In this document: positions 1 to 10,612 of the stretch, piece by piece | How the letters are laid out: every line of letters starts with the position of its first letter | Position numbering within the stretch: the first letter of the stretch is position 1 | NCBI RefSeq assembly: GCF_009882935.1 | Contig: NZ_WTVA01000003.1 | Span: 403,904-467,903, forward strand | Length of the DNA: 64,000 nt | Source of the DNA: Sneathiella chungangensis | GTDB taxonomy: Bacteria; Pseudomonadota; Alphaproteobacteria; Sneathiellales; Sneathiellaceae | Reading direction: 5' to 3' | Position numbers and translations under genes: made by a program | The notes under the pieces: generated by a model | What the model was told of the DNA's origin: nothing | Seen by the model: only the letters and a program-made list of their open reading frames with translations | Database searches by the model: none

Positions 1-1
1 G

Positions 2-802
2 GTTCAATTGTCGACGCCGGAGGAGGCGATCAAAGCCGGTGCGATGGCGCTGTTCGGCGAGAAATACGGCGATGAAGTGCGCGTTGTCTCCATGGGCGGG
101 CCGGATGCGCACAAGGGGGCGGGCCGGAATTACTCGACGGAACTCTGCGGCGGCACCCATGTCGGGCGCACCGGCGATATCGGCTTTCTCAAGATCGTCA
201 GCGAAGGCGGCCTTGCCGCCGGCGTCCGCCGGATCGAGGCCGTGGCAGGAGAAGCCGCACTCGACTATGTCAATGCCCGCGAGAAACTGCTGAGCGAGGC
301 GGCGGCGACCCTGAAAATCGCGCCGCAGGAACTTGGCAACCGCCTTCACGGCCTTCTGGAAGAACGCAAGAAGCTGGAGCGCGAACTCGCCGATACCCGC
401 AAGAAGCTGGTGAGCGGCGGGGGCGGCGGCGCAGCGGAGGCACCCGAGCAGGTCGGTGATGTCGCCCTGATGGCGCGGCTGCTCTCCGATGTGCCGCCGA
501 AGGACCTGAAGCCCATGGCCGACGAGATCAAGAAGCAGCTGAAAAGCGGCGTCATCGTCCTGATCAGCAGCAACGAGGGCAAGGCCTCCATCGTCGTCAG
601 CGTGACGGAGGATCTGACCGGGCGGATAAGCGCGGTCGATCTGGTGCGCGCGGGCTCCGAGGCGCTGGGCGGCAAGGGCGGCGGTGGCCGTCCCGACATG
701 GCGCAGGCCGGCGGACCGGACGCAAGCAAAGGCGAGGATGCCGTCACCGCAATCAAGGGCCTGATCGCGAAACAGGCGTCCGGCGAAGTTGCGGCGGGCT
801 GA
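2..802 (+). CDS. alaS: Alanyl-tRNA synthetase, C-terminal part (5' end outside window)
   Basis: The frame is already open at base 2 and gives the last 266 residues of alanyl-tRNA synthetase, which charges tRNA-Ala in the cytoplasm. Near the front is the SAD editing/zinc motif ELCGGTHVG, whose Cys and His are metal ligands. A Glu/Lys-rich helical linker follows, and the C-Ala (DHHA1) domain ends with the glycine-rich stretch [16 protein letters not shown]. The catalytic and tRNA-recognition domains lie upstream of the window. The gene ends in TGA and is followed by about 310 bases without a protein gene. The family call is certain; only the 5' boundary is missing. Confidence 0.97.
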   Translation, partial: VQLSTPEEAIKAGAMALFGEKYGDEVRVVSMGGPDAHKGAGRNYSTELCGGTHVGRTGDIGFLKIVSEGGLAAGVRRIEAVAGEAALDYVNAREKLLSEAAATLKIAPQELGNRLHGLLEERKKLERELADTRKKLVSGGGGGAAEAPEQVGDVALMARLLSDVPPKDLKPMADEIKKQLKSGVIVLISSNEGKASIVVSVTEDLTGRISAVDLVRAGSEALGGKGGGGRPDMAQAGGPDASKGEDAVTAIKGLIAKQASGEVAAG

Positions 803-821
803 CGCTCAGGAATAATGGACA

Positions 822-858
822 AATAAAAAAATCCGGCAGGCGCGTGTCCCGCCGGATT
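822..858 (-). terminator. Intrinsic terminator for leftward transcription
   Basis: The stem arms are AATCCGGC (830-837) and GCCGGATT (851-858), with extra inner G-C pairs. On the minus strand the stem is followed by a run of seven U interrupted only later by A. On the plus strand the hairpin is preceded by A and not followed by T, so it would not terminate alaS well. Confidence 0.6.
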
Positions 859-985
859 GTACGCGACCGGTTAATCGACAATGCTGCCCCGCGTCCATCG
901 GGGTAGAATGGGGCGGGGCAGCACGCCTCCCTTTGACTTGCCGGCAGCCAGTAACTCTCTGACTAACCGGTAAAGCGCCATTTGA
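822..985 (-). ncRNA. Candidate structured small RNA with its own terminator, opposite strand to alaS and htpX
   Basis: The 314-base gap between alaS and htpX holds no convincing protein gene but strong nested symmetry. Outer arms ACCGGTTA (866-873) and TAACCGGT (964-971) enclose a perfect 11-bp stem, TGCTGCCCCGC (882-892) with GCGGGGCAGCA (913-923). Read on the minus strand, this is followed by a textbook intrinsic terminator: arms at 830-837 and 851-858, then a U-rich tract at 822-829. No leftward protein gene feeds this terminator, so a small RNA is a reasonable reading. The 5' end is a guess. I do not recognise it as 4.5S, tmRNA or RNase P RNA. Confidence 0.4.
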
Positions 986-1053
986 TGGTTGGTTGTGGCC
1001 AAAAAGGGGCGTTTTCGAGGTTATTTTATGACGCCCAAATTTCGCGACGCCGC

Positions 1054-1083
1054 TTGATATCGGGCGAAATCACTACATATAAA
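1054..1083 (+). promoter_or_regulatory. Promoter of htpX, possibly heat-shock type
   Basis: TTGATA (1054-1059), an 18-base spacer and TATAAA (1078-1083) lie 34 bases before the htpX start. The same bases also read CTTGAT...CATATA, which resembles the alphaproteobacterial RpoH consensus (CTTGAA with CCATAT-like -10). Heat-shock control would suit htpX, but that is inference. Confidence 0.55.
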
Positions 1084-1116
1084 AGACGCCTGTAAAGGGT
1101 TGTTTGGGGTTGTGTG

Positions 1117-2091
1117 ATGAACTATTTCAAGACCGGATTACTGATTGCCGCGATAACGGCGCTGTTCCTGGCTGTCGGCTTTCTGCTCGGCGGGGCGCAG
1201 GGCATGCTGATCGCCCTCGTGATCGCGATCGCCATGAACGGCTTCGCCTACTGGAATTCCGACAAGATGGTCCTCAAGATGTATGGCGCCCGACAGGTGA
1301 CCATGAGCGACGCGCCGGAGCTTGTCGGCCTGGTCAAGGAGCTGGCGGATCGTGCGGGCCTGCCGATGCCGAAGGTCTTCATCATGGACAATCCGCAGCC
1401 CAACGCCTTCGCGACGGGGCGGAACCCGGAGAATGGTGCCGTTGCCGTCACCCGCGGTATCCTGAAAATCCTGACCCGGGAGGAGCTCGCCGGCGTTCTC
1501 GCCCATGAGCTTGCGCATATCAAGAACCGCGATACCCTGACCATGACGGTGACCGCGACGATCGCCGGCGCGATCAGCATGCTCGCCAATTTCGCGTTTT
1601 TCTTCGGCGGCAGTCGCGATAACCGCGGCGGGATCATCGGCACCCTCGCCATCATGATCCTCGCGCCGCTCGGCGCCATGCTGGTGCAGATGGCGATCAG
1701 CCGGACGCGGGAATATTCGGCCGACCATACAGGCAGCGAGATTTGCGGAAATCCGGAATGGCTGGCAAGCGCGCTTCAGAAACTGGAGCGGGGCGCGCGC
1801 GGGATCGAGAATGTCCAGGCGGAGCGTAATCCGGCCTCTGCCAGCCTGTTCATTGTCAATCCGTTGCATGGACAGGGGGCGGATAACCTGTTCTCGACCC
1901 ATCCCGCGACGGCGAACCGCGTCGCCCGGCTGATGGAGCTGGCGAAAACGATCGTGCCGACCCGGACAAGCCGCCCGTCGGCAAGCCGCTACGCGAGGCC
2001 CGACAGCGGCGGAACATCTGCGCCGCGCGGAACGACGCCCTATACGGACAGACCGGCGGGCAAGGCACCGAAGAAGGGGCCCTGGGGCTGA
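1117..2091 (+). CDS. htpX: Membrane zinc metalloprotease HtpX (M48B)
   Basis: HtpX is an inner-membrane protease that degrades misfolded membrane proteins under envelope or heat stress. The 324-residue product has two N-terminal membrane helices (about 6-27 and 30-47), the zinc-binding HELAH at about residues 130-134, two further hydrophobic segments, and the third metal ligand region [11 protein letters not shown] polar Ser/Pro/Gly-rich tail of about 45 residues follows the protease domain, longer than in the E. coli protein. I place the start at ATG 1117 rather than the GTG one codon earlier. Its stop codon directly abuts the stop of the convergent TetR gene, with no spacer. Confidence 0.95.
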   Translation: MNYFKTGLLIAAITALFLAVGFLLGGAQGMLIALVIAIAMNGFAYWNSDKMVLKMYGARQVTMSDAPELVGLVKELADRAGLPMPKVFIMDNPQPNAFATGRNPENGAVAVTRGILKILTREELAGVLAHELAHIKNRDTLTMTVTATIAGAISMLANFAFFFGGSRDNRGGIIGTLAIMILAPLGAMLVQMAISRTREYSADHTGSEICGNPEWLASALQKLERGARGIENVQAERNPASASLFIVNPLHGQGADNLFSTHPATANRVARLMELAKTIVPTRTSRPSASRYARPDSGGTSAPRGTTPYTDRPAGKAPKKGPWG

Positions 2092-2724
2092 TTACTTGAT
2101 TGTTTTCGGCGATTTCACGAGCGCGCGCGTCAGGAAGCGGCTTAAGTGGTTGACATATTCCTCCCGGCTCTGTCCCTTGCGGTAGGCCATCGGCGCGGAG
2201 AACTGGATCAATCCCATCATCGCATGGCCGATCAGGTCCGGATCGATATCCTCATATAGTTCGCCATTCTTGCAGCCATTTCGCAGTTGCCCGATAAAGC
2301 CGGCGGCGAAGCGGCTGCGGACTTCCTTCGAGGTCGAGTCCGTCGGGTCGAACACCTTGGTATCGACAAGGGCGGAGCGCAGCAATCCCGGGTTCTGTTC
2401 GGCAAACTCCTGAATGGCGGTCAGGCTGTAGCGGATATATTCCTCGAACGTATCGACCTTCGGAATGCGCGAATGCACATAGGAATGCAGATCCTCCTGC
2501 GCGCTACTGGCGAAGGCGAGGAAGATTTCCCGCTTGTCCGTATAATGACTGTAAAAGGTGCCATGGGCGACATCCGCCTCCTTGGCGATATCCTGCGGCC
2601 GCGTTTCGTGATACCCTTTACTGACGAAGAGCTTGCGGGCCGCCGCCAGCAGCCGGTTGCGCTTCTCTTCTTTTCTCTTGCTGGCTCGGTCGGTTGCCAC
2701 CGCGACGTCTGTAGAATGGTTCAT
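2092..2724 (-). CDS. TetR-family transcriptional regulator
   Basis: The 210-residue protein has an N-terminal TetR DNA-binding domain: RPQDIAKEADVAHGTFYSHY is the helix-turn-helix with the conserved G-T-F-Y-x-H-Y ending, at about residues 40-60. The C-terminal ligand domain is of the type that often senses acyl-CoA or aromatic ligands. ATG 2724 is chosen over a GTG four codons upstream because AAGGTGG lies at a good distance from it. It is divergent from the CoA-ligase gene at 2861, so it probably represses that operon. The ligand is unknown. Confidence 0.9.
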   Translation of the reverse strand: MNHSTDVAVATDRASKRKEEKRNRLLAAARKLFVSKGYHETRPQDIAKEADVAHGTFYSHYTDKREIFLAFASSAQEDLHSYVHSRIPKVDTFEEYIRYSLTAIQEFAEQNPGLLRSALVDTKVFDPTDSTSKEVRSRFAAGFIGQLRNGCKNGELYEDIDPDLIGHAMMGLIQFSAPMAYRKGQSREEYVNHLSRFLTRALVKSPKTIK

Positions 2725-2776
2725 GGCGCGTTCCACCTTGTTATTTTTTTATTTTTTTCGCGTCTACTGCTGGCAA

Positions 2777-2794
2777 TTGTGACGACAATTTGTC
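2777..2794. promoter_or_regulatory. Candidate TetR operator in the divergent region
   Basis: Two overlapping palindromes, TTGTGACGACAA (2777-2788) and GACAATTTGTC (2784-2794), lie in the AT-rich gap between the TetR gene and the CoA ligase gene. The position suits a shared operator. The assignment is inference from symmetry and context. Confidence 0.4.
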
Positions 2795-2860
2795 AATATT
2801 CCAACAATAACAGTCCGAACTATAAAATAGAACAAAAAAAACACGGAGTTTGTTCACCAT

Positions 2861-4768
2861 ATGCCGTCAACTATACCATTTCGGCCATTTCATCGGCCGT
2901 CGCCGGATATTTCGGTCACCAGTAACCGCGATGGAAGCCGGGTTGTCAAGAGCAATATCCCGCTTGGCGAGTATGAATCCAACATTGCCATGTATTTTCG
3001 GCGGGCTGCGTCGGCGTTTCCGGACCGCGCCTTTCTGGTGCAATGCTCGCCGGACGGTAACTGGCCGGAGCTGAGCTACCGGAAAATCAGGGAGGAGGCG
3101 GACCGCATCAGCAGCCATCTGCTGGCCCGCGGATTCGGGCCGGAGAAATCCGTGATGATCCTTTCGGGCAACAGTTTCGCCCATGCGGCGCTGAAAGTCG
3201 GCGCGGTGCAGGCGGGCATTCCCGTGACCGCCGTTTCCCCCTCCTATTCGCTGCTTGGCGCCGATTTCACGAAGCTAAAATATTCCGTGGAATTAACTGA
3301 GCCGGGCCTGATCTTCGCCGAGGATGGCGATATGTATGAGGCGGCGCTGTCGGCGCTCGATCTTTCCGGGATCGAGGTGGTGACGGTGACCGGCAATCCC
3401 CATGGCGGCCTCCGCTACAGCGATATGCTCGGCGCGCTTGACGCGGCGGCGGTCGAGGCGGCCTTCTCGGCGGTGACGCATGATACGCTCGCCATGATCC
3501 TCTTTACCTCCGGCTCCACCGGCATGCCGAAGGCGGTGCCGAACACCCACCGGATGCTCTGCGCGGCTCAGAAGACGCTGGAACTGATCTCGGAGGCGCC
3601 GGACCCGGTAAACGATCCGGCCCGCGTGCTCGACTGGCTGCCCTGGCATCATACCTATGGCGGCACGGTCAATTTCTTCAGCATTGCGCGTTCCTGCGGG
3701 ACTTTGTTCCTCGATGACGGCAAGCCGACGCCGGGCCTTTTCGGCCGCACCATCGAGAATTTGAAGAAGATCTCGCCCTCGCGCTTCAGCACGGTGCCGG
3801 CGGCCTACAGCTATCTCGCCGACCGCATGGAGGAGGATGAGGAACTCGGCCATGCCTTCTTCAAGAACCTCAAGATTTGCCAATATGGCGGCGCGGCGCT
3901 GTCGCAGGAAATGTTCGAACGGATGCAGCAGCTGGCCATCAAATACACCGGCTTGCGTATTCCCTTCGGTACCGGCTGGGGCTCGACGGAGACAACGGGG
4001 ACCGGCACGGCGGTGCATTGGAACAGCGAGAAGGTCGGGCTGATCGGCCTGCCGACGCCGGGCATTACCGTGAAAATCCTCCCCGTCGGCGAGAAGCTCG
4101 AAATCCGCATCAAGGGGCCGAATGTCCATACGGGATATTACAAGCGGCCCGACCTGACGGCGCAATTTTTTGATGAGGAAGGCTACTATTGCATCGGGGA
4201 TGCGGTGAAATGGGTCGATCCCGACAAACCGGAGGCGGGCATGGTGTTCGACGGCCGCGTCGCCGAGGATTTCAAGCTGGCGAACGGCACCTGGGTCAGC
4301 ACGGGCTCGCTCCGGCTGTCGCTGATCGATGCGCTCAATCCGCTCGCGCGCGACGTGGTGATCGCCGGGCATGACCGCGACGAGATCGGCATCATGATCC
4401 TGCTGACCGAGGCGGTGCAGGCAAAATATACGGCGCGCGACGGCGCGATTTCCGCCGATGGCAAACGGATTATCGCGCCCGCGCTGATTGAGGCTGTTCA
4501 GGAGAAACTCAGTCGCTATAATCAGGACAATCCGTCCCCGAGCCGGCGGGTGGGAAAAGCCCTGATCATGGCGGAACCGCTTTCGGTGGATAAAAACGAG
4601 ATAACGGACAAGCAATATATCAACCAGGGAGCCGTTCTTTCACATCGTGCCGATCTTGTCGCCCGCCTGTTCGTCGATACCCTCGACCAGGATATAATTA
4701 ACCTAAATAAAAACATAGAGATGAAAGGCATTTCAAATGTCAGCAATGAACAAGCAAATCCTGCTTAA
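2861..4768 (+). CDS. Feruloyl-CoA synthase-like acyl-CoA ligase
   Basis: This 635-residue ANL-superfamily ligase adenylates a carboxylic acid and transfers it to CoA. The phosphate-binding loop ILFTSGSTGMPKAV is at residues 213-226, GTGWGSTETTG at 370-380, and a C-terminal part contains VAEDFKLANGTWVS. That last motif, which replaces the usual GR-x-KD-x-IK hinge, is typical of the feruloyl-CoA synthase branch. ATG 2861 is preceded by GGAG at about 12 bases. The gene overlaps the next one by 32 bases, so the two are cotranscribed. The true substrate could be a phenylpropanoid or another aryl or alkyl acid; sequence alone cannot decide. Confidence 0.87.
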   Translation: MPSTIPFRPFHRPSPDISVTSNRDGSRVVKSNIPLGEYESNIAMYFRRAASAFPDRAFLVQCSPDGNWPELSYRKIREEADRISSHLLARGFGPEKSVMILSGNSFAHAALKVGAVQAGIPVTAVSPSYSLLGADFTKLKYSVELTEPGLIFAEDGDMYEAALSALDLSGIEVVTVTGNPHGGLRYSDMLGALDAAAVEAAFSAVTHDTLAMILFTSGSTGMPKAVPNTHRMLCAAQKTLELISEAPDPVNDPARVLDWLPWHHTYGGTVNFFSIARSCGTLFLDDGKPTPGLFGRTIENLKKISPSRFSTVPAAYSYLADRMEEDEELGHAFFKNLKICQYGGAALSQEMFERMQQLAIKYTGLRIPFGTGWGSTETTGTGTAVHWNSEKVGLIGLPTPGITVKILPVGEKLEIRIKGPNVHTGYYKRPDLTAQFFDEEGYYCIGDAVKWVDPDKPEAGMVFDGRVAEDFKLANGTWVSTGSLRLSLIDALNPLARDVVIAGHDRDEIGIMILLTEAVQAKYTARDGAISADGKRIIAPALIEAVQEKLSRYNQDNPSPSRRVGKALIMAEPLSVDKNEITDKQYINQGAVLSHRADLVARLFVDTLDQDIINLNKNIEMKGISNVSNEQANPA

Positions 4769-5771
4769 ATCGCGCCCCGTCGGGGAACCGACTGCCGATA
4801 ATTTCCAATTGGTGGAAACGCCGGCGCCGACGCCCGGTCCGGGCCAGTTCCGCGTCAAGGTCATCTATATGTCGCTCGACCCCTATATGCGTGGCCGGAT
4901 GGGCGCGGAGAAAAGCTATGCCGCCAATGCGGAGCTTGGCCAGGTCATGGTCGGCGGCGGCGTTGGTGTTGTCGAGGACTCCAATAACGACCAGTTCAAG
5001 ACCGGTGATTATGTGATGTGCGGAACCGGCTGGCAGAGCTATTGCCTGTCCGACGGCACCGGGGTGATGAAGCTCAATCCGGATCAGGCGCCGATCTCGA
5101 CCGGTGTCGGGGTTCTCGGCATGCCGGGGCTTACCGCCTATTACGGCCTGCTGGAGATCGGCAAGCCGCAGGCAGGCGAGACGGTGGTGGTCGCCGCCGC
5201 ATCGGGCGCGGTCGGCAGCGTGGTCGGCCAGATCGCCCGGATCAAGGGCTGCCGCGCCATCGGCATTGCCGGATCGGCGGAAAAATGCGCCTTCGTGGTC
5301 GATGAACTCGGCTTCGATGCCTGCCTCAACTACAAGGACGCGGATTTTAAGGAAAAGCTCGCCGCCGCATGCCCGGACGGGATCGACGTCTATTTCGAGA
5401 ATGTCGGCGGCAAGGTGTTCGAGGCGGTGCTGCCGTTGCTCAATGATGATTCCCGCATGCCGGTCTGCGGCCTGATCTCGCAGTATAACATGACGGATTT
5501 GCCGCAGGGCACGAACATGCTGCCGGCGCTGATGCGCTCGGTTCTGACCCATCGGATCCTGATCCAGGGTTTCATCATTTCCTATCACTTCCATCATCTG
5601 CCGGCCTTCCTCAAGGATGTCAGCGGCTGGATCCGGGAGGGGAAACTCAAATACCGCGAGGATATCGTCGAGGGCATCGAGAAGGCGCCGGAGGCCTTCA
5701 TGGGCCTGCTCAAGGGCAAGAATTTCGGCAAGCTGCTGGTCCGGGTCTCCGACGATCCGACACGAAAATAA
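4737..5771 (+). CDS. NADP-dependent medium-chain reductase (CurA/prostaglandin reductase type)
   Basis: The 344-residue protein belongs to the zinc-free medium-chain dehydrogenase/reductases that reduce alpha,beta-unsaturated carbonyl compounds with NADPH. It shows the family's N-terminal VIYMSLDPYMRGRM and the nucleotide loop AASGAVGSVVGQ at about residues 155-166. No cysteine zinc ligands are in the expected places. It begins inside the end of the ligase gene and is followed 39 bases later by the hydratase/dehydrogenase gene, so it is the second gene of a three-gene operon. A role in reducing an enoyl or aryl side-chain intermediate is plausible but inferred. Confidence 0.9.
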   Translation: MSAMNKQILLKSRPVGEPTADNFQLVETPAPTPGPGQFRVKVIYMSLDPYMRGRMGAEKSYAANAELGQVMVGGGVGVVEDSNNDQFKTGDYVMCGTGWQSYCLSDGTGVMKLNPDQAPISTGVGVLGMPGLTAYYGLLEIGKPQAGETVVVAAASGAVGSVVGQIARIKGCRAIGIAGSAEKCAFVVDELGFDACLNYKDADFKEKLAAACPDGIDVYFENVGGKVFEAVLPLLNDDSRMPVCGLISQYNMTDLPQGTNMLPALMRSVLTHRILIQGFIISYHFHHLPAFLKDVSGWIREGKLKYREDIVEGIEKAPEAFMGLLKGKNFGKLLVRVSDDPTRK

Positions 5772-5810
5772 CTGGTCAGACAAGAAACCGTAAAAAGAAG
5801 GAATAGAAAA

Positions 5811-7895
<2,085 letters not shown>

Positions 7896-7910
7896 GCCTT
7901 CACGCGACGG

Positions 7911-7940
7911 AAAAGCCCCGCCCTGGTGCGGGGCTTTTTT
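7911..7940 (+). terminator. Intrinsic terminator of the ligase-reductase-FadB operon
   Basis: Perfect arms AAAAGCCCCGC and GCGGGGCTTTT surround a six-base loop and are followed by T. The hairpin also works on the other strand, so it probably serves the convergent MFS gene, whose stop codon lies at its edge. Confidence 0.9.
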
Positions 7941-9408
7941 ATGTCGCCGTCGTTCCCCCTGATTTCCGCGCCAGGTAAAGCACCGGGATCAGCGCGAGCG
8001 CGAAGAAGAGGCAGGCGATCAGGAAACAGTCATGGAAGGTGAGCGTCATGGTTTCCACCAGCTGCGCCGGGGTCAAGGCTGCGCCGGCGTTTCCGGCGAG
8101 GAATTCGCTCCCGTAATGGGCGGAGCGGGCGGTGATCAGCAGGGCGATGATATTCACCCCGATGGTACCGCCCAGCATGCGGCAGAAGTTGAGCGCGCCG
8201 GAGGCCTGCGGCACCTGCGGACCCTGTACGCTGGAGAGGGCGAGGGTGCTGTTGGCCGGCAGCAGAAGCCCGAGCGCCCCGCGGCTCACGACCACCCAGC
8301 CGGCAATCATCCAGAAGCCGCTGAGCGCATTGGCGTAGGTGAGGGCGTAGGTCGAGATGACGAACAGGATCACCCCCGCGAGCAATAGCCGGTAGGCGGG
8401 CATCCGGTCGACGAGGCGCCCGGCAATCGGCGAGACGAGGGCGAGCACGAGCCCGCCGGGCAACAGCAGGAGCCCGGCCTCCGTCGCGTCGCTGAGCTGC
8501 ACCGTCCGTGCAAAAAGCGGCAGCATATAGATGCTGGAAAACATGCCCGCGCTGACGATGGCGCCGATGATAACCGTCGCGGTGAACTGCAGGTTGCGGA
8601 ACATGGCAAGATGCAGGAGCGGTGCCTTGCTTTTCCTCTCACGCAGGATAAAGAGCGCGAAGGCGACGAGCGCGGTCGCGAGGAAGATGACCACCCGGAC
8701 ATCGAGGAAGGAATAGAACTGGCTGTTCGAGAGGCCGGTCAGCAAAGCCCCGACGGTCACCGCGATGAGCAGGAAGCTGATATAGTTGAACCGGGTCGAT
8801 CCCTGGTTGTCGTCGCGGTCGGGGAGGAATATCCATCCGGCAATGGTGGCGAACAGCGACAGCGGCAGCGCCGCCGTAAAGGTGAAATGCCAGTCCAGGT
8901 TATCGGTAATAATGCCGCCGATGGTCGGCCCGAGGGCGGGGCCGAGAACGATAACCATGCTGAAGACGCCAAGGGCGGAGCCGCGCCGGTTCTCCGGGAA
9001 CAGCATGAAGACGAGCGCCATGGAGAGCGGCTGGATAATGCCCGCGCCCGCGCCCTGCAGAATCCGGGCGAAAATCAGCAGGTTAAACGCCGGGGCGAAC
9101 TGGCCGATCATGCAGCCGGTGAAGAACAGGATGGAGGCGATCAGGAAGGTTTTCCGCGCGCCGATATTCTGCAATAACCAGGCGGAGGCCAGCATGCAGA
9201 CCGAATTCGCACAGAGGAATCCCGTCGACATCCATTGCGCCGAGGCCTGCGTCACGTTGTAGTCCGCCATGATGTTGGTCAGCGCCACGTTGATCATGGT
9301 GGAGGAGAAGATCGCCGCAAGCAGGCCGAAAATCACCGCAAGAACCGCGAACCATTTGTAGCGCGCGCCGTGTTTTTGCTCCAGTCGTTCCGTGCGCTCG
9401 CTCGGCAT
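7939..9408 (-). CDS. MFS drug/proton antiporter, DHA2 (EmrB/QacA) family
   Basis: The 489-residue membrane protein has about 14 hydrophobic helices. Motif A is in GARKTFLIASILFF, and the antiporter motif C region GPALGPTIGGIITDN is at about residues 155-170, as in EmrB/QacA exporters. The start is ATG 9408, one base after the stop of the CoA-transferase gene (TAA-G-ATG). This implies translational coupling and excludes the longer upstream frame. It probably exports a toxic acid or drug-like compound across the inner membrane. Without a membrane-fusion partner it may work alone. The substrate is unknown. Confidence 0.9.
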   Translation of the reverse strand: MPSERTERLEQKHGARYKWFAVLAVIFGLLAAIFSSTMINVALTNIMADYNVTQASAQWMSTGFLCANSVCMLASAWLLQNIGARKTFLIASILFFTGCMIGQFAPAFNLLIFARILQGAGAGIIQPLSMALVFMLFPENRRGSALGVFSMVIVLGPALGPTIGGIITDNLDWHFTFTAALPLSLFATIAGWIFLPDRDDNQGSTRFNYISFLLIAVTVGALLTGLSNSQFYSFLDVRVVIFLATALVAFALFILRERKSKAPLLHLAMFRNLQFTATVIIGAIVSAGMFSSIYMLPLFARTVQLSDATEAGLLLLPGGLVLALVSPIAGRLVDRMPAYRLLLAGVILFVISTYALTYANALSGFWMIAGWVVVSRGALGLLLPANSTLALSSVQGPQVPQASGALNFCRMLGGTIGVNIIALLITARSAHYGSEFLAGNAGAALTPAQLVETMTLTFHDCFLIACLFFALALIPVLYLARKSGGTTAT

Positions 9409-9409
9409 C

Positions 9410-10534
9410 TTAGTCGGCAAATTCGTCGCGGATTTTCTGGTTATGCTCGCCGAGAGCCGGGATCGGTCCGAATTCCTGCGCCTGGCCTTCAAGATGGATC
9501 GGCGAGGCGGGCATGCTCACCGGCCCTTCCGGGCTTTCGACCACGATACGGTCAAGCTGCGGATGCGTTGAGAGGTCGGCGACTGAATTGACGGCACCGA
9601 AGGCGATGCGCCCTGCCTTGAGCCGCTCGACGACCTCGTCGCGTGTGAGGGTTTTGAAGACCGAGTTGATCGCCTCATGCAGCGCGGGTCGGTTCGCTAC
9701 CCGAAGATTGTTCGATTGAAATCGCGGATCGGTCGCCAGCTCAGGCTTGTGAAGTCCATGCTCGCAGAGGTTCCGGAACTCGGTCTCGTTCTGGATGGAG
9801 ATAACGACGGCACCGCCCTCGCGCGTCTCGAAGGCTTCGTAAGGCGCGATGGACGGATGGGCGAGACCGACACGGCCCGGCGCCTTTCCGCCGTAATCGT
9901 GATGGAGGAGGGGGACGGCCATCCAGTCGGCCATGCCCGCAAACAACGTCGAATTGACGGCGCGGCCCTTGCCCGTCCGGTCGCGCTCGTAAAGCGCCTC
10001 GAGGACGCTGATAAGACCATGCATGCCGGTCGCGATATCGCAGACGGAGACGCCCGCCCGGCTCGGACTGTCCGCCGTGCCGGTAATCGAGGCAAGGCCG
10101 GATTCGCACTGCACCAGCATGTCATAGGCCTTCATCTTGGCATAAGGGCCCTCCGCGCCATAGCCGGAGATATCGACGGTGATCAGGCGCGGGTTGGCGC
10201 TGCGCAGTGTCTCGTGGTCGAGACCATAACGCCCGACAACGCCGGGCGCGAGATTCTGGATAAAGACATCGGCCTTTGAAATCATTTTTTTGAGAAGCGC
10301 GAGATCCTCCGCTTCCTTGATGTCGAGCTGGACCGATTCCTTGCCGCGGTTCAGCCAGACGAAATAGGCGCTCTGGCCGTTGACGACCGAATCCAGCGTG
10401 CGGGCGAAATCGCCCTCCGGCCGTTCGATCTTGATAACGCGCGCCCCGGCATCGGCGAGGCGGCAGGAGAGATAGGGGGCGGCAACCGCCTGTTCGAGGG
10501 AGACGACGAGAATTCCGTCAAGTGGGCCGGACAT
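9410..10534 (-). CDS. CaiB/BaiF-family CoA transferase
   Basis: The 374-residue class III CoA transferase moves CoA between carboxylic acids through a covalent aspartyl intermediate. The family start GPLDGILVVSLEQAVAAPYLS, the segment LNRGKESVQLDIK and the Asp of VCDIATGMHG (the usual nucleophile position) are visible. It is immediately upstream of and coupled to the MFS gene. It probably activates or deactivates a CoA ester related to the neighbouring ligase/FadB pathway, or a dicarboxylate; the family cannot be assigned to a substrate from sequence. Confidence 0.9.
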   Translation of the reverse strand: MSGPLDGILVVSLEQAVAAPYLSCRLADAGARVIKIERPEGDFARTLDSVVNGQSAYFVWLNRGKESVQLDIKEAEDLALLKKMISKADVFIQNLAPGVVGRYGLDHETLRSANPRLITVDISGYGAEGPYAKMKAYDMLVQCESGLASITGTADSPSRAGVSVCDIATGMHGLISVLEALYERDRTGKGRAVNSTLFAGMADWMAVPLLHHDYGGKAPGRVGLAHPSIAPYEAFETREGGAVVISIQNETEFRNLCEHGLHKPELATDPRFQSNNLRVANRPALHEAINSVFKTLTRDEVVERLKAGRIAFGAVNSVADLSTHPQLDRIVVESPEGPVSMPASPIHLEGQAQEFGPIPALGEHNQKIRDEFAD

Positions 10535-10612
10535 GATACTCTTCTTTATTGTTTGTTTGAGGCTCCCCTATCTATGCCCCGCAATCGGGATTTAATCAAT
10601 AGGGGCGCGCAC

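Noticed and set aside
822..985. Known 4.5S, tmRNA, RNase P or tRNA gene in the alaS-htpX gap
   Set aside because: None of their conserved sequence elements is present; only an unnamed structured RNA is proposed.
9409..9492. Longer start for the DHA2 exporter gene
   Set aside because: The extension lies in another frame of the CoA-transferase gene; the ATG one base after that gene's stop is the natural coupled start.
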